A stretch of DNA of 64,000 nucleotides from Pseudonocardia sp. TRM90224 (GTDB lineage: Bacteria; Actinomycetota; Actinomycetes; Mycobacteriales; Pseudonocardiaceae). The stretch covers positions 558,001-622,000 of the forward strand of contig NZ_JAJGSX010000003.1 of NCBI RefSeq assembly GCF_021245725.1, given 5' to 3'. Below the pieces are notes generated by a model. It was not told where the DNA came from. It worked only from the letters and a program-made list of their open reading frames with translations, and ran no database searches. This document shows, in pieces, positions 9,157-17,503 of the stretch. Position 1 is the stretch's first letter. Each line of letters begins with the position of its first letter. The translations under genes were made by a program, and so were the position numbers.

Positions 9157-10307
9157 CAGTGGACCTCACGCTGAGCGAGGAGCACGAGGCGCTGCGGGCG
9201 ACCGTCGAGGAGTTCGCGCACAAGGAGGTCGCGCCGGTCATCGGCGAGTTCTACGAGCGCTGCGAGTTCCCCTACGAGCTGGTCGCGAAGATGGGCGCGA
9301 TGGGGCTGTTCGGGCTGCCGATCTCCGAGGAGTACGGCGGCATGGGCGGCGACTACTTCGCGCTGTGCCTCGCGCTGGAGGAGCTGGCGCGCGTCGACTC
9401 GTCGGTCGCGATCACGCTGGAGGCCGGGGTCTCGCTCGGCGCGATGCCGATCTACCGCTTCGGCACCGACGAGCAGAAGCGCGAGTGGCTGCCGGCGCTC
9501 GCCGCAGGTGAGAAGCTCGGCGCGTTCGGGCTCACCGAGCCGGGCGGTGGCTCCGACGCCGGCGCCACCCGCACGACGGCCCGCCGCGAGGGCGACGAGT
9601 GGGTGATCAACGGCTCGAAGGCGTTCATCACGAACTCCGGCACCGACATCACGTCGGTCGTCACCGTCACCGCCATCACCGGCGAGCAGCCCGACGGCCG
9701 CAAGCAGATCTCGGCGATCATGGTGCCGGCCGGCACCCCCGGCTTCACCGTGTCGCAGAAGTACTCGAAGGTCGGCTGGTCGGCCTCCGACACCCGCGAG
9801 CTGTTCTTCGACGACGTCCGCGTGCCCGCCGCGAACCTCGTCGGCGAGCTGGGGCGTGGCTACGCGCAGTTCCTCTCGATCCTCGACGAGGGCCGGGTCG
9901 CGATCGCGGCCGTCTCGGTCGGGCTCGCGCAGGGCTGCGTCGACGAGTCGGTCCGCTACGCGCACGAGCGGTCGGCGTTCGGCAACCCGATCGGCTCCTA
10001 CCAGGCCATCCAGTTCAAGATCGCCGACATGGAGGCGCGGGCCCACACCGCGCGGCTCGCCTACTACGGGGCCGCGGCGAAGATGCTGCGCGGCGAGCCG
10101 TTCAAGAAGGAGGCGGCGATAGCGAAGCTGGTCGCCTCGAACGCGGCGATGGACAACGCGCGCGACGCGACGCAGATCTTCGGCGGCTACGGGTTCATGA
10201 ACGAGTACCCGGTCGCGCGGTTCTACCGCGACGCCAAGATCCTCGAGATCGGCGAGGGCACGAGCGAGGTCCAGAAGATGCTGATCGCCCGGCAGCTCGG
10301 CCTCTGA
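9153..10307 (+). CDS. Acyl-CoA dehydrogenase (FadE19-like)
   Basis: FAD-dependent alpha,beta-desaturation of an acyl-CoA, probably isovaleryl-CoA or another branched acyl-CoA feeding the carboxylase. The 384 aa include FGLTEPGGGSDAG (substrate and FAD contacts), the VGWSASDTRELFFDDVRVP segment and the C-terminal IFGGYGFMNEYPVARFYRD. A glutamate stands in EIGEGTSEVQ, the catalytic position of medium- and short-chain enzymes. True isovaleryl-CoA dehydrogenases usually place the base elsewhere, so substrate choice is uncertain. The ATG overlaps the accA1 stop (ATGA). Confidence 0.9.
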   Translation: MTVDLTLSEEHEALRATVEEFAHKEVAPVIGEFYERCEFPYELVAKMGAMGLFGLPISEEYGGMGGDYFALCLALEELARVDSSVAITLEAGVSLGAMPIYRFGTDEQKREWLPALAAGEKLGAFGLTEPGGGSDAGATRTTARREGDEWVINGSKAFITNSGTDITSVVTVTAITGEQPDGRKQISAIMVPAGTPGFTVSQKYSKVGWSASDTRELFFDDVRVPAANLVGELGRGYAQFLSILDEGRVAIAAVSVGLAQGCVDESVRYAHERSAFGNPIGSYQAIQFKIADMEARAHTARLAYYGAAAKMLRGEPFKKEAAIAKLVASNAAMDNARDATQIFGGYGFMNEYPVARFYRDAKILEIGEGTSEVQKMLIARQLGL

Positions 10308-10316
10308 AGTAGCCGT

Positions 10317-10347
10317 CGGTCGGACGCGGTACGGTCCGCTCCGACCG
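10317..10347. other. Hairpin between the carboxylase operon and the next gene
   Basis: CGGTCGGA (10317-10324) pairs with TCCGACCG (10340-10347), and four more pairs form after a bulged C. It could end the upstream operon or shield the ribosome binding site at 10350-10354. No U-tract follows. Confidence 0.4.
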
Positions 10348-10359
10348 ATGGAGGTGGCC

Positions 10360-10749
10360 GTGGCCAGCTGGGACGATCTGGTGTCCTTCGTGCGGGTTCG
10401 CTACGAGATCATGCGGCAGGCGGAGGGCGAGCTGTGGTTCAACCTGCCCACGTCTGGTGAGCGCACGCAGATCGTCAAGGTCCGGCAGGTGACCGGCGAG
10501 GTCGATCACCCGTGGGCGCAGATCACCTCGCCGATCGGGCGGGTCGACCAGGTCGACCTGGCGACGTTGCTCGCGAAGGCCGGCGAGTCGATCGCCGGGG
10601 GCGTGGTGGCCGACGACGGGCTCGTGCTCTTCCGCCACTCCATCCCGCTCGGCGACACCGAGCTGGACGGTTTCGAGCGCCCGTTCCGGATGGTCGTCGA
10701 GGTGGCCGACCGGTTGGAGCTGGAGCTGACGGGCGCCGACGAGCACTGA
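10360..10749 (+). CDS. Hypothetical protein, possibly YbjN/TY-Chap-like
   Basis: A 129-aa acidic soluble protein with no confident family. The alternating strand/helix pattern and the W-DLVSFVRVRYEI start faintly recall the YbjN/Tir-chaperone-like fold of actinobacteria; this is an impression only. GTG 10360 was chosen because GGAGG ends five bases before it; the in-frame ATG at 10348 would overlap that site. It follows a hairpin after the acyl-CoA dehydrogenase, so it may be expressed separately. Confidence 0.7.
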   Translation: MASWDDLVSFVRVRYEIMRQAEGELWFNLPTSGERTQIVKVRQVTGEVDHPWAQITSPIGRVDQVDLATLLAKAGESIAGGVVADDGLVLFRHSIPLGDTELDGFERPFRMVVEVADRLELELTGADEH

Positions 10750-10792
10750 GCCGCCGGTCCTCGGGCTGTCAGGACGAGGACGCCCCGAGAGG

Positions 10793-11206
10793 ATGCCAGT
10801 GGCACCGCCGTCGAAGTTCTCCGTATCGATCAAAGGTGTGGTCCTGGATTCGCAGCAGCGAGTTCTTCTGTTGAAGAACGAGCGCGACGAGTGGGAGCTC
10901 CCGGGTGGGCGTATCGAGATCGGCGAGTCCTCCGAGGAATGTGTCGCCAGGGAGATCGCCGAAGAGACCCGGTGGAAGGTCGCGACCGGGCCTGTTCTTG
11001 ATACGTGGATGTACTACGTAGACGAAGGCGAGCGCCACGTTTTCATCGTGACGTACGGATGCCATCCGGTTTCGGACATCGATCCGGTGCTCTCCCGTGA
11101 GCACAAGGAGATCGGCCTCTTCGCGCGATCCGAGGTGGACGGCCTGCACATGCCGGACGGGTACAAGCGTTCGATCCACGCATGGTTCGAGCGGCAGGAG
11201 GTGTGA
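10793..11206 (+). CDS. Nudix hydrolase
   Basis: Hydrolyses a nucleoside diphosphate linked to another group; the substrate is not predictable. The Nudix box GGRIEIGESSEECVAREIAE followed by ET is intact, with the REIAEE metal ligands around residue 52. The size of 137 aa is typical. Codon use is less GC-biased than in neighbouring genes (AAA, GTT, TCT, GAT), which may mean recent acquisition. An in-frame GTG at 10799 has better spacing to AGAGG (10788-10792) and could be the true start. Confidence 0.85.
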   Translation: MPVAPPSKFSVSIKGVVLDSQQRVLLLKNERDEWELPGGRIEIGESSEECVAREIAEETRWKVATGPVLDTWMYYVDEGERHVFIVTYGCHPVSDIDPVLSREHKEIGLFARSEVDGLHMPDGYKRSIHAWFERQEV

Positions 11207-11253
11207 TCGAGCGGGAGTCGTCAGCCGTTCTCGGAAGGGCCCGCCGAGCCGGG

Positions 11254-11427
11254 TCAGCTGTGCTGCCGGCTGCGTTCGATCGCCTGGTCGAGCACCATCC
11301 GCAGGCAGGCCAGCAGCTGGTCGGCCTCTGCTTTCGTCAGCACACCGGTCCGGACGCCCTGGAAGATCTCCCTGGCCATCGTCTCGGCGAAGTCGACCGC
11401 CCAGTCCTCCCGATCATCGAGCTGCAT
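11254..11427 (-). CDS. Small conserved-looking helical protein, 57 aa
   Basis: Reads MQLDDREDWAVDFAETMARE and continues IFQGVRTGVLTKAEADQLLA to end RSRQHS. The sequence is acidic and helical with sensible codon use. It lies 43 bases downstream of surE on the same strand and converges on the Nudix gene. No family is recognised and no clear ribosome binding site was seen. It may be co-expressed with surE or be an accessory to the Nudix gene. Confidence 0.5.
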   Translation of the reverse strand: MQLDDREDWAVDFAETMAREIFQGVRTGVLTKAEADQLLACLRMVLDQAIERSRQHS

Positions 11428-11470
11428 CGGGAGAGCTTGCCCGGTAGGTCTGTGATCTCGCCCACCGGGG

Positions 11471-12247
11471 TCACCGGGTCGCGAGCACTCCTGGGCGCGC
11501 AGTCACGGGCTGCAGTTCCGTGATCGTCGGGTGGCCCTCGGCGAGCAGCGCGATGTCCGTGCCTGCCTCGCCGGGCTCCACCTCGATGAACGCGGAGTGC
11601 AGCGCGTCGCCCTCGTCGCCGGTGCGCTGGTCGACGCGGATCCGCACCGCGCCGAACGGCGCCAGGGTCGCCTCGCGCAGCGGGCCGATGTCCGCGATCG
11701 GCAGGTCGGGCACGTTCAGCGAGAGCACCAGCCCGTCGGGGCCGCTGAGCAGCACGTCGAGCACCTCGGGCAGCACGTGCAGCGCCGCGTCCCAGCCGGG
11801 CTGCTCCGGCGGCGGCCACACCGTGTCGAGTGAGACGGCCAGCCCGCGCCATCCGTGCAGCGACGCCGTGAGCGCCGCGCCGACCGTCCCCGAGTGCAGC
11901 ACCGCGTGACCGACGTTCGAGCCGACGTTGATGCCCGAGAGCACGACGTCGGGCTTCGGGTCGAGCCAGCCGCGCCCTGCGGAGTGCACGATGAAGGCAG
12001 GGTGTCCCTCGACGGCGAAGGCCGGGATCCCGTCGAGTCCCGGCAGCTCACGCGCGTGCAGGCGGGTCCGCTCGCCGTCGCGCACGGAGAGCACCGAAGC
12101 GCCGACCCCGCTCGCGTCGACGTGCGGCGCCGCGACCACCACGTCGAACCCCGCGTCGCGCGCTCCTCGCGCCAGCGCCCACAGGCCTGGCGAGTCGATT
12201 CCGTCGTCGTTGGTGATCAGGGCGCGAAGTCGCCGGGAGGAAGCCAC
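11471..12247 (-). CDS. surE: 5'/3'-nucleotidase SurE
   Basis: Metal-dependent phosphatase acting on nucleoside 5'- and 3'-monophosphates in the cytosol. The catalytic ITNDDGIDSPG motif is at the N-terminus and VLSGINVGSNVG carries the second metal-site residues; HSGTVGAALTAS follows, as in the family. GTG 12247 gives 258 aa, the usual length; an ATG eight codons upstream (12271) is possible. Divergent from the esterase gene at 12330, with a compact shared promoter region. Confidence 0.9.
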   Translation of the reverse strand: MASSRRLRALITNDDGIDSPGLWALARGARDAGFDVVVAAPHVDASGVGASVLSVRDGERTRLHARELPGLDGIPAFAVEGHPAFIVHSAGRGWLDPKPDVVLSGINVGSNVGHAVLHSGTVGAALTASLHGWRGLAVSLDTVWPPPEQPGWDAALHVLPEVLDVLLSGPDGLVLSLNVPDLPIADIGPLREATLAPFGAVRIRVDQRTGDEGDALHSAFIEVEPGEAGTDIALLAEGHPTITELQPVTARPGVLATR

Positions 12248-12316
12248 AACCTCACCGTATGCGAGCGACATCGACGTCGGGTGGCTCCGCGATGACGGTC
12301 ACCGGGTTCCGCTGCG

Positions 12317-12330
12317 TACTGTTCGCGTTG
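12317..12330 (+). promoter_or_regulatory. Leaderless promoter of the membrane esterase
   Basis: TACTGT (12317-12322) lies seven bases before GTG 12330 with no ribosome binding site, the spacing seen repeatedly in this window. Confidence 0.5.
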
Positions 12331-13643
12331 TGGCAATCGCCTGGTTGCTGGACGCGCCGCTGGTCGCGGGCGTGCTCCCGACGGTCGTCTCCGTGCTCGG
12401 GCTGCTCGGCGCGGTCTACCTGGTCCACGGGCGGGGCCGGCGATGGTGGCTGCGCGCGGTGCCGATCAGCGTCGCGGTCGGAGCCGCGGTTGCGGCGCTC
12501 GCGCAGCTGGTGATCGTCGTCGCGCGCCCGTTCCCCGATCCGCTGCCCCTGCGGGTGCTCTTCTGGACGGCCGTGGCCGTCGCTGCAGCGTCGTTGTTCG
12601 TTGCGGGGCTGGTCGCGGGCGGGAGGCGCGGCCGGGCCCGGCTCGTGCTCGGCGCGGTCGCGTTGCTGCTGGTGGTCTCGACGGTCGGCGTCAAGATCAA
12701 CGCCTTCTACGGTTACCGCCCGACCCTCGCGGCCGTGCTGGGGGTGCCAGCGGCCGACGAGATCGACCTGGCGTCGCTGCCGACCGCGCCCACCACCGTC
12801 GCCCCGCAGCAGGGTGAGCCGCTCTCGGCGAGGTGGCGCCCGCCGCCGGACATGCCGGCCGAAGGGAAGATCACCCACGTCACCATCCCCGGCACGGTCT
12901 CCGGCTTCGCCGCCCGCCAGGCGCTGGTGTACCTGCCGCCGGCCTACCTGGGCAGCGTCCGCGCGACCCTGCCCGTGCTCGTGCTGATCCCCGGGCAGCC
13001 GGGCGGTCCGCAGGACTGGCTGGTCGCGGGCCAGCTCGCCGACGTCATGAACCGGTTCGCGGCGGCCCACCACGGCCTCGCCCCGGTGGTCGTCGTGCCC
13101 GACGCGATGGGCTCGGCGTTCGGCAACCCGCTGTGCATCGACTCCCGCCTCGGCAACTCCGAGACCTACCTCGCGGTCGACGTCCCGGCGTGGACGGCCG
13201 CGAACCTGCACGTCGACCAGCGCCACCTCACGATCGGCGGCTTCTCCTTCGGCGGCACGTGCGCGCTGCAGCTCGCCGTGCGCCGGCCCGACGTCTACCC
13301 GAGCTTCCTCGACATCTCCGGCCAGTCGGAGCCGACGCTCGGCGACCGCGCGCAGACCGTCGCCGCGGCGTTCGGCGGCGACGAGGAGGCGTTCCGCCGG
13401 GTCAACCCGCTCGACGAGATGCAGCGCACGACGTTCCCGAACACCGCCGGGATCATCGCCGTCGGGCTCGACGACACGATGTACCGGCCCGACGCGGAGA
13501 AGGTGGCCGCAGCCGCGCGGGCGGCCGGGATGGCGATCACGCTGACCGAGCTGAACGGCGCCCATTCCTGGACCATCGCCTCGCAGGCGCTCAGCGGCGC
13601 GCTGCCGTGGATATCGGGCCGCACCGGTCTGCTGCCGCCGTAG
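12330..13643 (+). CDS. Membrane-anchored esterase-D/antigen 85-like alpha/beta hydrolase
   Basis: A 437-aa protein with four N-terminal membrane helices (about residues 1-125) followed by an extracytoplasmic alpha/beta-hydrolase domain of the putative esterase (EstD/antigen 85-like) type. The nucleophile elbow is GGFSFGGTC, an acidic region around VGLDDTMYRP follows, and a late histidine is in NGAHSWTIA. A likely role is hydrolysis or acyl transfer on cell-envelope lipids, as for related actinobacterial proteins; this is inference. The TAG stop forms the first three bases of the next gene's -10 box. Confidence 0.8.
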   Translation: MAIAWLLDAPLVAGVLPTVVSVLGLLGAVYLVHGRGRRWWLRAVPISVAVGAAVAALAQLVIVVARPFPDPLPLRVLFWTAVAVAAASLFVAGLVAGGRRGRARLVLGAVALLLVVSTVGVKINAFYGYRPTLAAVLGVPAADEIDLASLPTAPTTVAPQQGEPLSARWRPPPDMPAEGKITHVTIPGTVSGFAARQALVYLPPAYLGSVRATLPVLVLIPGQPGGPQDWLVAGQLADVMNRFAAAHHGLAPVVVVPDAMGSAFGNPLCIDSRLGNSETYLAVDVPAWTAANLHVDQRHLTIGGFSFGGTCALQLAVRRPDVYPSFLDISGQSEPTLGDRAQTVAAAFGGDEEAFRRVNPLDEMQRTTFPNTAGIIAVGLDDTMYRPDAEKVAAAARAAGMAITLTELNGAHSWTIASQALSGALPWISGRTGLLPP

Positions 13644-13654
13644 GCTGCCCCCCG
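13641..13654 (+). promoter_or_regulatory. Leaderless promoter of the aldose epimerase gene
   Basis: TAGGCT (13641-13646) is seven bases before GTG 13654; its TAG is also the stop codon of the preceding gene. Confidence 0.5.
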
Positions 13655-14559
13655 TGATCACGGTTCCCATGCCGCCGACCGGCGAGCAGTTCGAGATCGT
13701 TTCCGGCGACGTGCGGGCGGTCGTCACCGAGGTCGGGGCAGGGCTGCGGGCCCTGGAGGTCGCCGGCACGCCTTACGTCGAGAGCTTCCCCGCCGACGCC
13801 CGCCCGCCGCGTGGCGCAGGCGCGGTACTGGTGCCGTGGCCGAACCGGGTGGCGAAGGGGCGCTGGAGCTGGAACGGCGAGGAGCAGCAGCTCGCGCTGA
13901 GCGAGCCCGCCGCCGGCAACGCGATCCACGGGCTGCTGCGGCACACGCTCTACCGGGCGGGGGAGCGCTCCGCCGACGCCGTCACCCTGCACGCCGTGGT
14001 GGCGCCGCAGCCCGGCTGGCCGGTGCCGATGGAGACGAGCATCCGGTTCGTCGTGTGTGCGGACGGGCTGACCGTCACCCACACCGTCCGCAACGTCGGC
14101 ACCGAGCCGGTGCCGTTCGGTGTCGGGGCGCACCCGTACATCCGGGCGGGCGGCTCGGCGACCGACGACAGCGTGCTGACGCTCGCCGCGACCACGCTGC
14201 TGCCGCTGGAGGGCGGGCTCCCGATCGGGCCGGCCCGCCCGATCGGCGGCGATCCCGACCTGTCCGGCGTCCTGCGCGGGACCGAGCTCGACCACGCCTT
14301 CGGCGGCTGCGCGCCGGCCGAGGGCGACACGCTCGTGCGCCACCGGCTCACCGGGCCGGAGGGCGGCGTCGAGCTGTGGGCCGAGCCGGTGTTCGGGTGG
14401 GTGCAGGTCTTCACCCCCGACGATCATCCGGGCCGCGGGCGCGCGGTTGCCGTCGAGCCGATGACCTGCCCGCCGGACGCCCTGAACTCCGGGACCGACC
14501 TGCTCACCGTCGATCCAGGGCAGACGTGGTCGGGCAGCTGGGGCATCCGGGCGGTCTGA
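13654..14559 (+). CDS. Aldose 1-epimerase family protein
   Basis: Interconverts sugar anomers (GalM-type fold) in the cytosol. The 301 aa show the family landmarks NAIHGLLRHTLYR and GVGAHPYIRAGG (catalytic histidines), plus the conserved glutamate region VQVFTPDD-VAVEPMTCPPDALN. The last pattern is typical of the actinobacterial aldose epimerase subfamily. Substrate sugar unknown. It is followed three bases later by an alpha/beta hydrolase gene, probably in one transcript. Confidence 0.88.
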   Translation: MITVPMPPTGEQFEIVSGDVRAVVTEVGAGLRALEVAGTPYVESFPADARPPRGAGAVLVPWPNRVAKGRWSWNGEEQQLALSEPAAGNAIHGLLRHTLYRAGERSADAVTLHAVVAPQPGWPVPMETSIRFVVCADGLTVTHTVRNVGTEPVPFGVGAHPYIRAGGSATDDSVLTLAATTLLPLEGGLPIGPARPIGGDPDLSGVLRGTELDHAFGGCAPAEGDTLVRHRLTGPEGGVELWAEPVFGWVQVFTPDDHPGRGRAVAVEPMTCPPDALNSGTDLLTVDPGQTWSGSWGIRAV

Positions 14560-14562
14560 ACC

Positions 14563-15432
14563 GTGACCGGGATCGGGCACTTCACCTCGGCCGCCGCGCG
14601 CAGCCGCTACTTCGCCGCGTACGACAAGGCGATGGCCGACGGCCCCGTGCCGCTCGACCAGCTCGACGTCCCGACGACGTTCGGCACGGTCCGCGTCCAC
14701 CGCCACGGCGGTGGCACGGGCACACCGGTCGTGCTGCTGCACGGGCGTGCCGCCACGTCGGCGATGTGGCAGCCGAACCTGCGTGCGCTCGCCGCCGAAC
14801 GTCCGGTCTACACCCTCGACTCGCTCGGCGAACCCGGCCGCAGCGTCCAGGCCCTGCCCATCACATCGGGCGCCGACCAGGCTGGATGGCTCGCCGAGGT
14901 GCTCACGGAGCTGGACGTTCCGGCCGCCCATCTCGTCGGCGCCTCGGCGGGCGGGTGGTTGGCGTTCAACCATGCCGTGCATGCGCCGGAACAGGTCGCA
15001 TCGATGACGCTGCTCGATCCTGCCAACGTGCTGGCGAGGTTCTCCCCCGGGTTCCTGATCGGGGCGTTCAGCACGCTCCCGGCGGCGCCGCGCTCGCTGA
15101 CCGACCAGTTCCTCGCGTGGACGTCCGGCGACCCGCCGATGGACTCGCCGGTCGCGCGGCTCCTGCTCGCGGGCCTGCGCGAGTACCGGATGCACCTGCC
15201 GATGCCGTCCTACCCCGGGGACGACGTGCTGCGGTCGCTGCGGGTGCCGACGCTCGCGCTGATCGGCGGGCGCAGCGTCGTGCACGACCCGGAGGCTGCG
15301 AAGGCGCGGGCGCTGCGGCTGATCAGGGGCTGCGAGGCGGAGGTGTGGCCCGACGCATCCCACGCGATCTCGGGCGAACAAGCCGACCGGGTCAACAACC
15401 GCATCAACACCTTCCTGTCCCGCCGCGCATAG
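14563..15432 (+). CDS. Alpha/beta hydrolase
   Basis: A 289-aa soluble hydrolase with oxyanion-hole segment VVLLHGRAATSAMW, nucleophile elbow VGASAGGWLA, and late acid and histidine regions (GRSVVHDPEA, PDASHAISGE). Substrate unknown. The GTG start is three bases after the epimerase stop. It converges on the SirB1-like gene, with a family B inverted repeat between them. Confidence 0.8.
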   Translation: MTGIGHFTSAAARSRYFAAYDKAMADGPVPLDQLDVPTTFGTVRVHRHGGGTGTPVVLLHGRAATSAMWQPNLRALAAERPVYTLDSLGEPGRSVQALPITSGADQAGWLAEVLTELDVPAAHLVGASAGGWLAFNHAVHAPEQVASMTLLDPANVLARFSPGFLIGAFSTLPAAPRSLTDQFLAWTSGDPPMDSPVARLLLAGLREYRMHLPMPSYPGDDVLRSLRVPTLALIGGRSVVHDPEAAKARALRLIRGCEAEVWPDASHAISGEQADRVNNRINTFLSRRA

Positions 15433-15439
15433 GGAAGAC

Positions 15440-15502
15440 CGTCGACAACGACGTTCTGGTCGCTTGAAACGTTTCAGAACAGCCAGAACGTCGTTGTCGA
15501 CG
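15440..15502. repeat. Family B inverted repeat, copy B1
   Basis: Perfect 20-bp arms CGTCGACAACGACGTTCTGG (15440-15459) and complement (15483-15502) flank a 23-base loop. The loop is centred on the 12-bp palindrome TGAAACGTTTCA (15465-15476), which resembles LacI/GalR-family operators. Located between convergent genes. Confidence 0.9.
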
Positions 15503-15519
15503 CTTTCGGACGCCGACCC

Positions 15520-16311
15520 TTAGTTGAGGTGCGCGCGCAGCGCGCGGGCTGCTGTGCGCAGGTGCGGGGCGTGCAGGGGATCGGCGCGTTCCGCCTCGTC
15601 GTCGAGGAGCTGGGCGCCTTCGAGCCATTGGGCCTGGTCGCCCAGCGCGCCGGCGAGCTCCAGCAGCTCGGGGTGGCCCGCGCCGGGCAGCTCCCGGCGC
15701 ATCCGCAGCACCCACTCCAGATCCGCGGGCTGCGCGCGGGCGCGGTAGATCGCGCGCAGGTTCTCCAGCATCCGCGCGAGCATCGCCGACGGCGGCGTCT
15801 CGGTGAGCAGGTGTGGTCCGAACGGGACGTTGCGCCCCACCCCGGAGGCCGCCTGGAACCGCGCCTCGCAGGCCGCCATGTCCATCTCGACCCCGCCGTC
15901 GAAGACGTCGATGTGGTCCAGCGTCCCGGCCGGCCTGACCAGGAAGTGACCCGGCATCCCGACGCCTTCCAGCACGATCCCGGCCCGCCGTCCGACCTCC
16001 ATCGTGACCACCGCCAGCGTGATCGGGATGCCGAGCCGGCGCACCAGCACGTGCGGCAGCAGCGAGTTGCGGGCGTCGTAGTAGTCCTTGGAGTTGCCGA
16101 TGAACCCGGCCTCGGCGAACAGCCGCTGCTTGAGCCCGTCCAGCGTCGTGACGCCGACCGCGAGCCGGTCGAGCGCGGCGAGCCACCGGTCGGTGTCCTG
16201 GGCGGGGTCGGCGCCGGCCGCGATGGCGAGCGCGCCGCGGTCGAGCGTCAGGTCGGCGCTCCTGACCAGCTCGGCGAAGCGCTCGACGGCATCCATCGGA
16301 CCCGAGTCCAT
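15520..16311 (-). CDS. SirB1-family transglutaminase-like protein
   Basis: Cytosolic 263-aa protein of the SirB1/YchA type, with a transglutaminase-like fold (residues about 60-190) and a C-terminal helical, TPR-like region. Hallmarks are SKDYYDARNSLLPHVL, GIPITLAVV and GVGMPGHFLVRP. The molecular function of the family is not established. ATG 16311 or 16296 could be the start; a longer open frame reaches into the divergent reductase gene and is not supported. Confidence 0.8.
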   Translation of the reverse strand: MDSGPMDAVERFAELVRSADLTLDRGALAIAAGADPAQDTDRWLAALDRLAVGVTTLDGLKQRLFAEAGFIGNSKDYYDARNSLLPHVLVRRLGIPITLAVVTMEVGRRAGIVLEGVGMPGHFLVRPAGTLDHIDVFDGGVEMDMAACEARFQAASGVGRNVPFGPHLLTETPPSAMLARMLENLRAIYRARAQPADLEWVLRMRRELPGAGHPELLELAGALGDQAQWLEGAQLLDDEAERADPLHAPHLRTAARALRAHLN

Positions 16312-16390
16312 CGGAACATGGTGCTCGCCGCGTCGGCCCGCGTCGACCCGCCAGTTGGTGTTACGGCCGGGCGTTCGGTAGGCATCTGCC

Positions 16391-17413
16391 ATGACCTCCG
16401 TGCTTTCCGACGTCGTGAACCACCAGGTGCGGCTCGCCGCGCGTCCGAAGGGGATGCCTGGTCCCGAGATCTGGGAGCACACCACGGAGCCGGTGGCCGA
16501 GCCCGCCGACGGCACGTTCGTCGTGCGGATCTCCCACATCTCGCTCGACCCCGCGATGCGCGGGTGGATGAACGACGCCCGCTCCTACATCCCGCCCGTC
16601 GAGCTCGGCGCGGTGATGCGGGCCGGTGGCGTCGGTGAGGTGGTGGCCTCGGCGCACGACCGCTTCCCGGTCGGCAGCTTCGTGAGCGGCGTGTTCGGCG
16701 TGCAGGAGTACGCCGTCTCCGACGGGCGCGGGGTGCTCAGCATCGACCCGGACGCCGCGCCGCTCGCCAGCTACCTCGGGACGCTCGGCATGACCGGGTT
16801 CACCGCCTACTTCGGCCTCTTCGACATCGGCGCGCTCAAGGAGGGCGAGACGGTGGTCGTCTCCGGCGCCGCCGGCGCGGTCGGCAACGCCGTCGGGCAG
16901 CTCGCGAAGATCAAGGGCTGCCGGGTCGTCGGCATCGCGGGCGGGCCGGAGAAGTGCGCGTGGATCGTCGACGAGCTGGGTTTCGACGCCGCGATCGACT
17001 ACAAGTCCGAGAACGTCGGCAAGGCGCTGCGGGCGCAGGCACCCGACGGCATCGACGTCTACTTCGACAACGTCGGCGGCGAGATCCTCGACGCCGCGCT
17101 CGCGCGCCTCGCCCGCGGTGCCCGCGTGGTGCTCTGCGGCGCGATCAGCCAGTACAACGCCGAGGGCAAGATGGTCGGGCCGGCGAACTACATGAGTCTG
17201 CTCGTCAACCGGGCCCGCATGGAGGGCTTCCTCGTCTTCGACTTCGCCGACCGCTACGCCGAGGCGACGGCCGAGCTGGTCGGCTGGATGCAGGAGGGCA
17301 AGCTGAGCAGCCGCGAGCACGTCGTCAAGGGTTCGGTCGCCGACTTCCCCGAGACGCTGCTGCTGCTCTTCCGCGGCGAGAACACCGGCAAGCTCGTCCT
17401 CGACATCACCTGA
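16391..17413 (+). CDS. NADP-dependent MDR oxidoreductase (CurA/prostaglandin-reductase type)
   Basis: Zinc-free medium-chain reductase of 340 aa that reduces the alpha,beta double bond of enones with NADPH. The N-terminal part (SLDPAMRGWMND) and the Rossmann motif VVSGAAGAVGNAVGQLAK followed by VGIAGGPEKC are as in curcumin or leukotriene B4 reductases. FDNVGGEILDAAL is also conserved. Physiological substrate unknown. It is divergent from the SirB1-like gene and ends at family A repeat A2. Confidence 0.88.
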   Translation: MTSVLSDVVNHQVRLAARPKGMPGPEIWEHTTEPVAEPADGTFVVRISHISLDPAMRGWMNDARSYIPPVELGAVMRAGGVGEVVASAHDRFPVGSFVSGVFGVQEYAVSDGRGVLSIDPDAAPLASYLGTLGMTGFTAYFGLFDIGALKEGETVVVSGAAGAVGNAVGQLAKIKGCRVVGIAGGPEKCAWIVDELGFDAAIDYKSENVGKALRAQAPDGIDVYFDNVGGEILDAALARLARGARVVLCGAISQYNAEGKMVGPANYMSLLVNRARMEGFLVFDFADRYAEATAELVGWMQEGKLSSREHVVKGSVADFPETLLLLFRGENTGKLVLDIT

Positions 17414-17431
17414 CGTCGCCCGACCCACAAC

Positions 17432-17494
17432 TTCCCCACCGTTTTGGGTGGATGCGCGCCAAATCGGCGCGCATGTGCCCAAAACGGTGGGGAA
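17432..17494. repeat. Family A inverted repeat, copy A2
   Basis: Outer arms TTCCCCACCGTTTTGGG (17432-17448) and complement (17478-17494), with inner arms ATGCGCGCC and GGCGCGCAT (17452-17460, 17466-17474), make a nearly continuous 29-bp stem. Further out, CTGACG (17410-17415) and CGTCAG (17502-17507) also pair and contain the stop codons of both convergent genes. Confidence 0.92.
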
Positions 17495-17503
17495 CTTCGG
17501 GCG

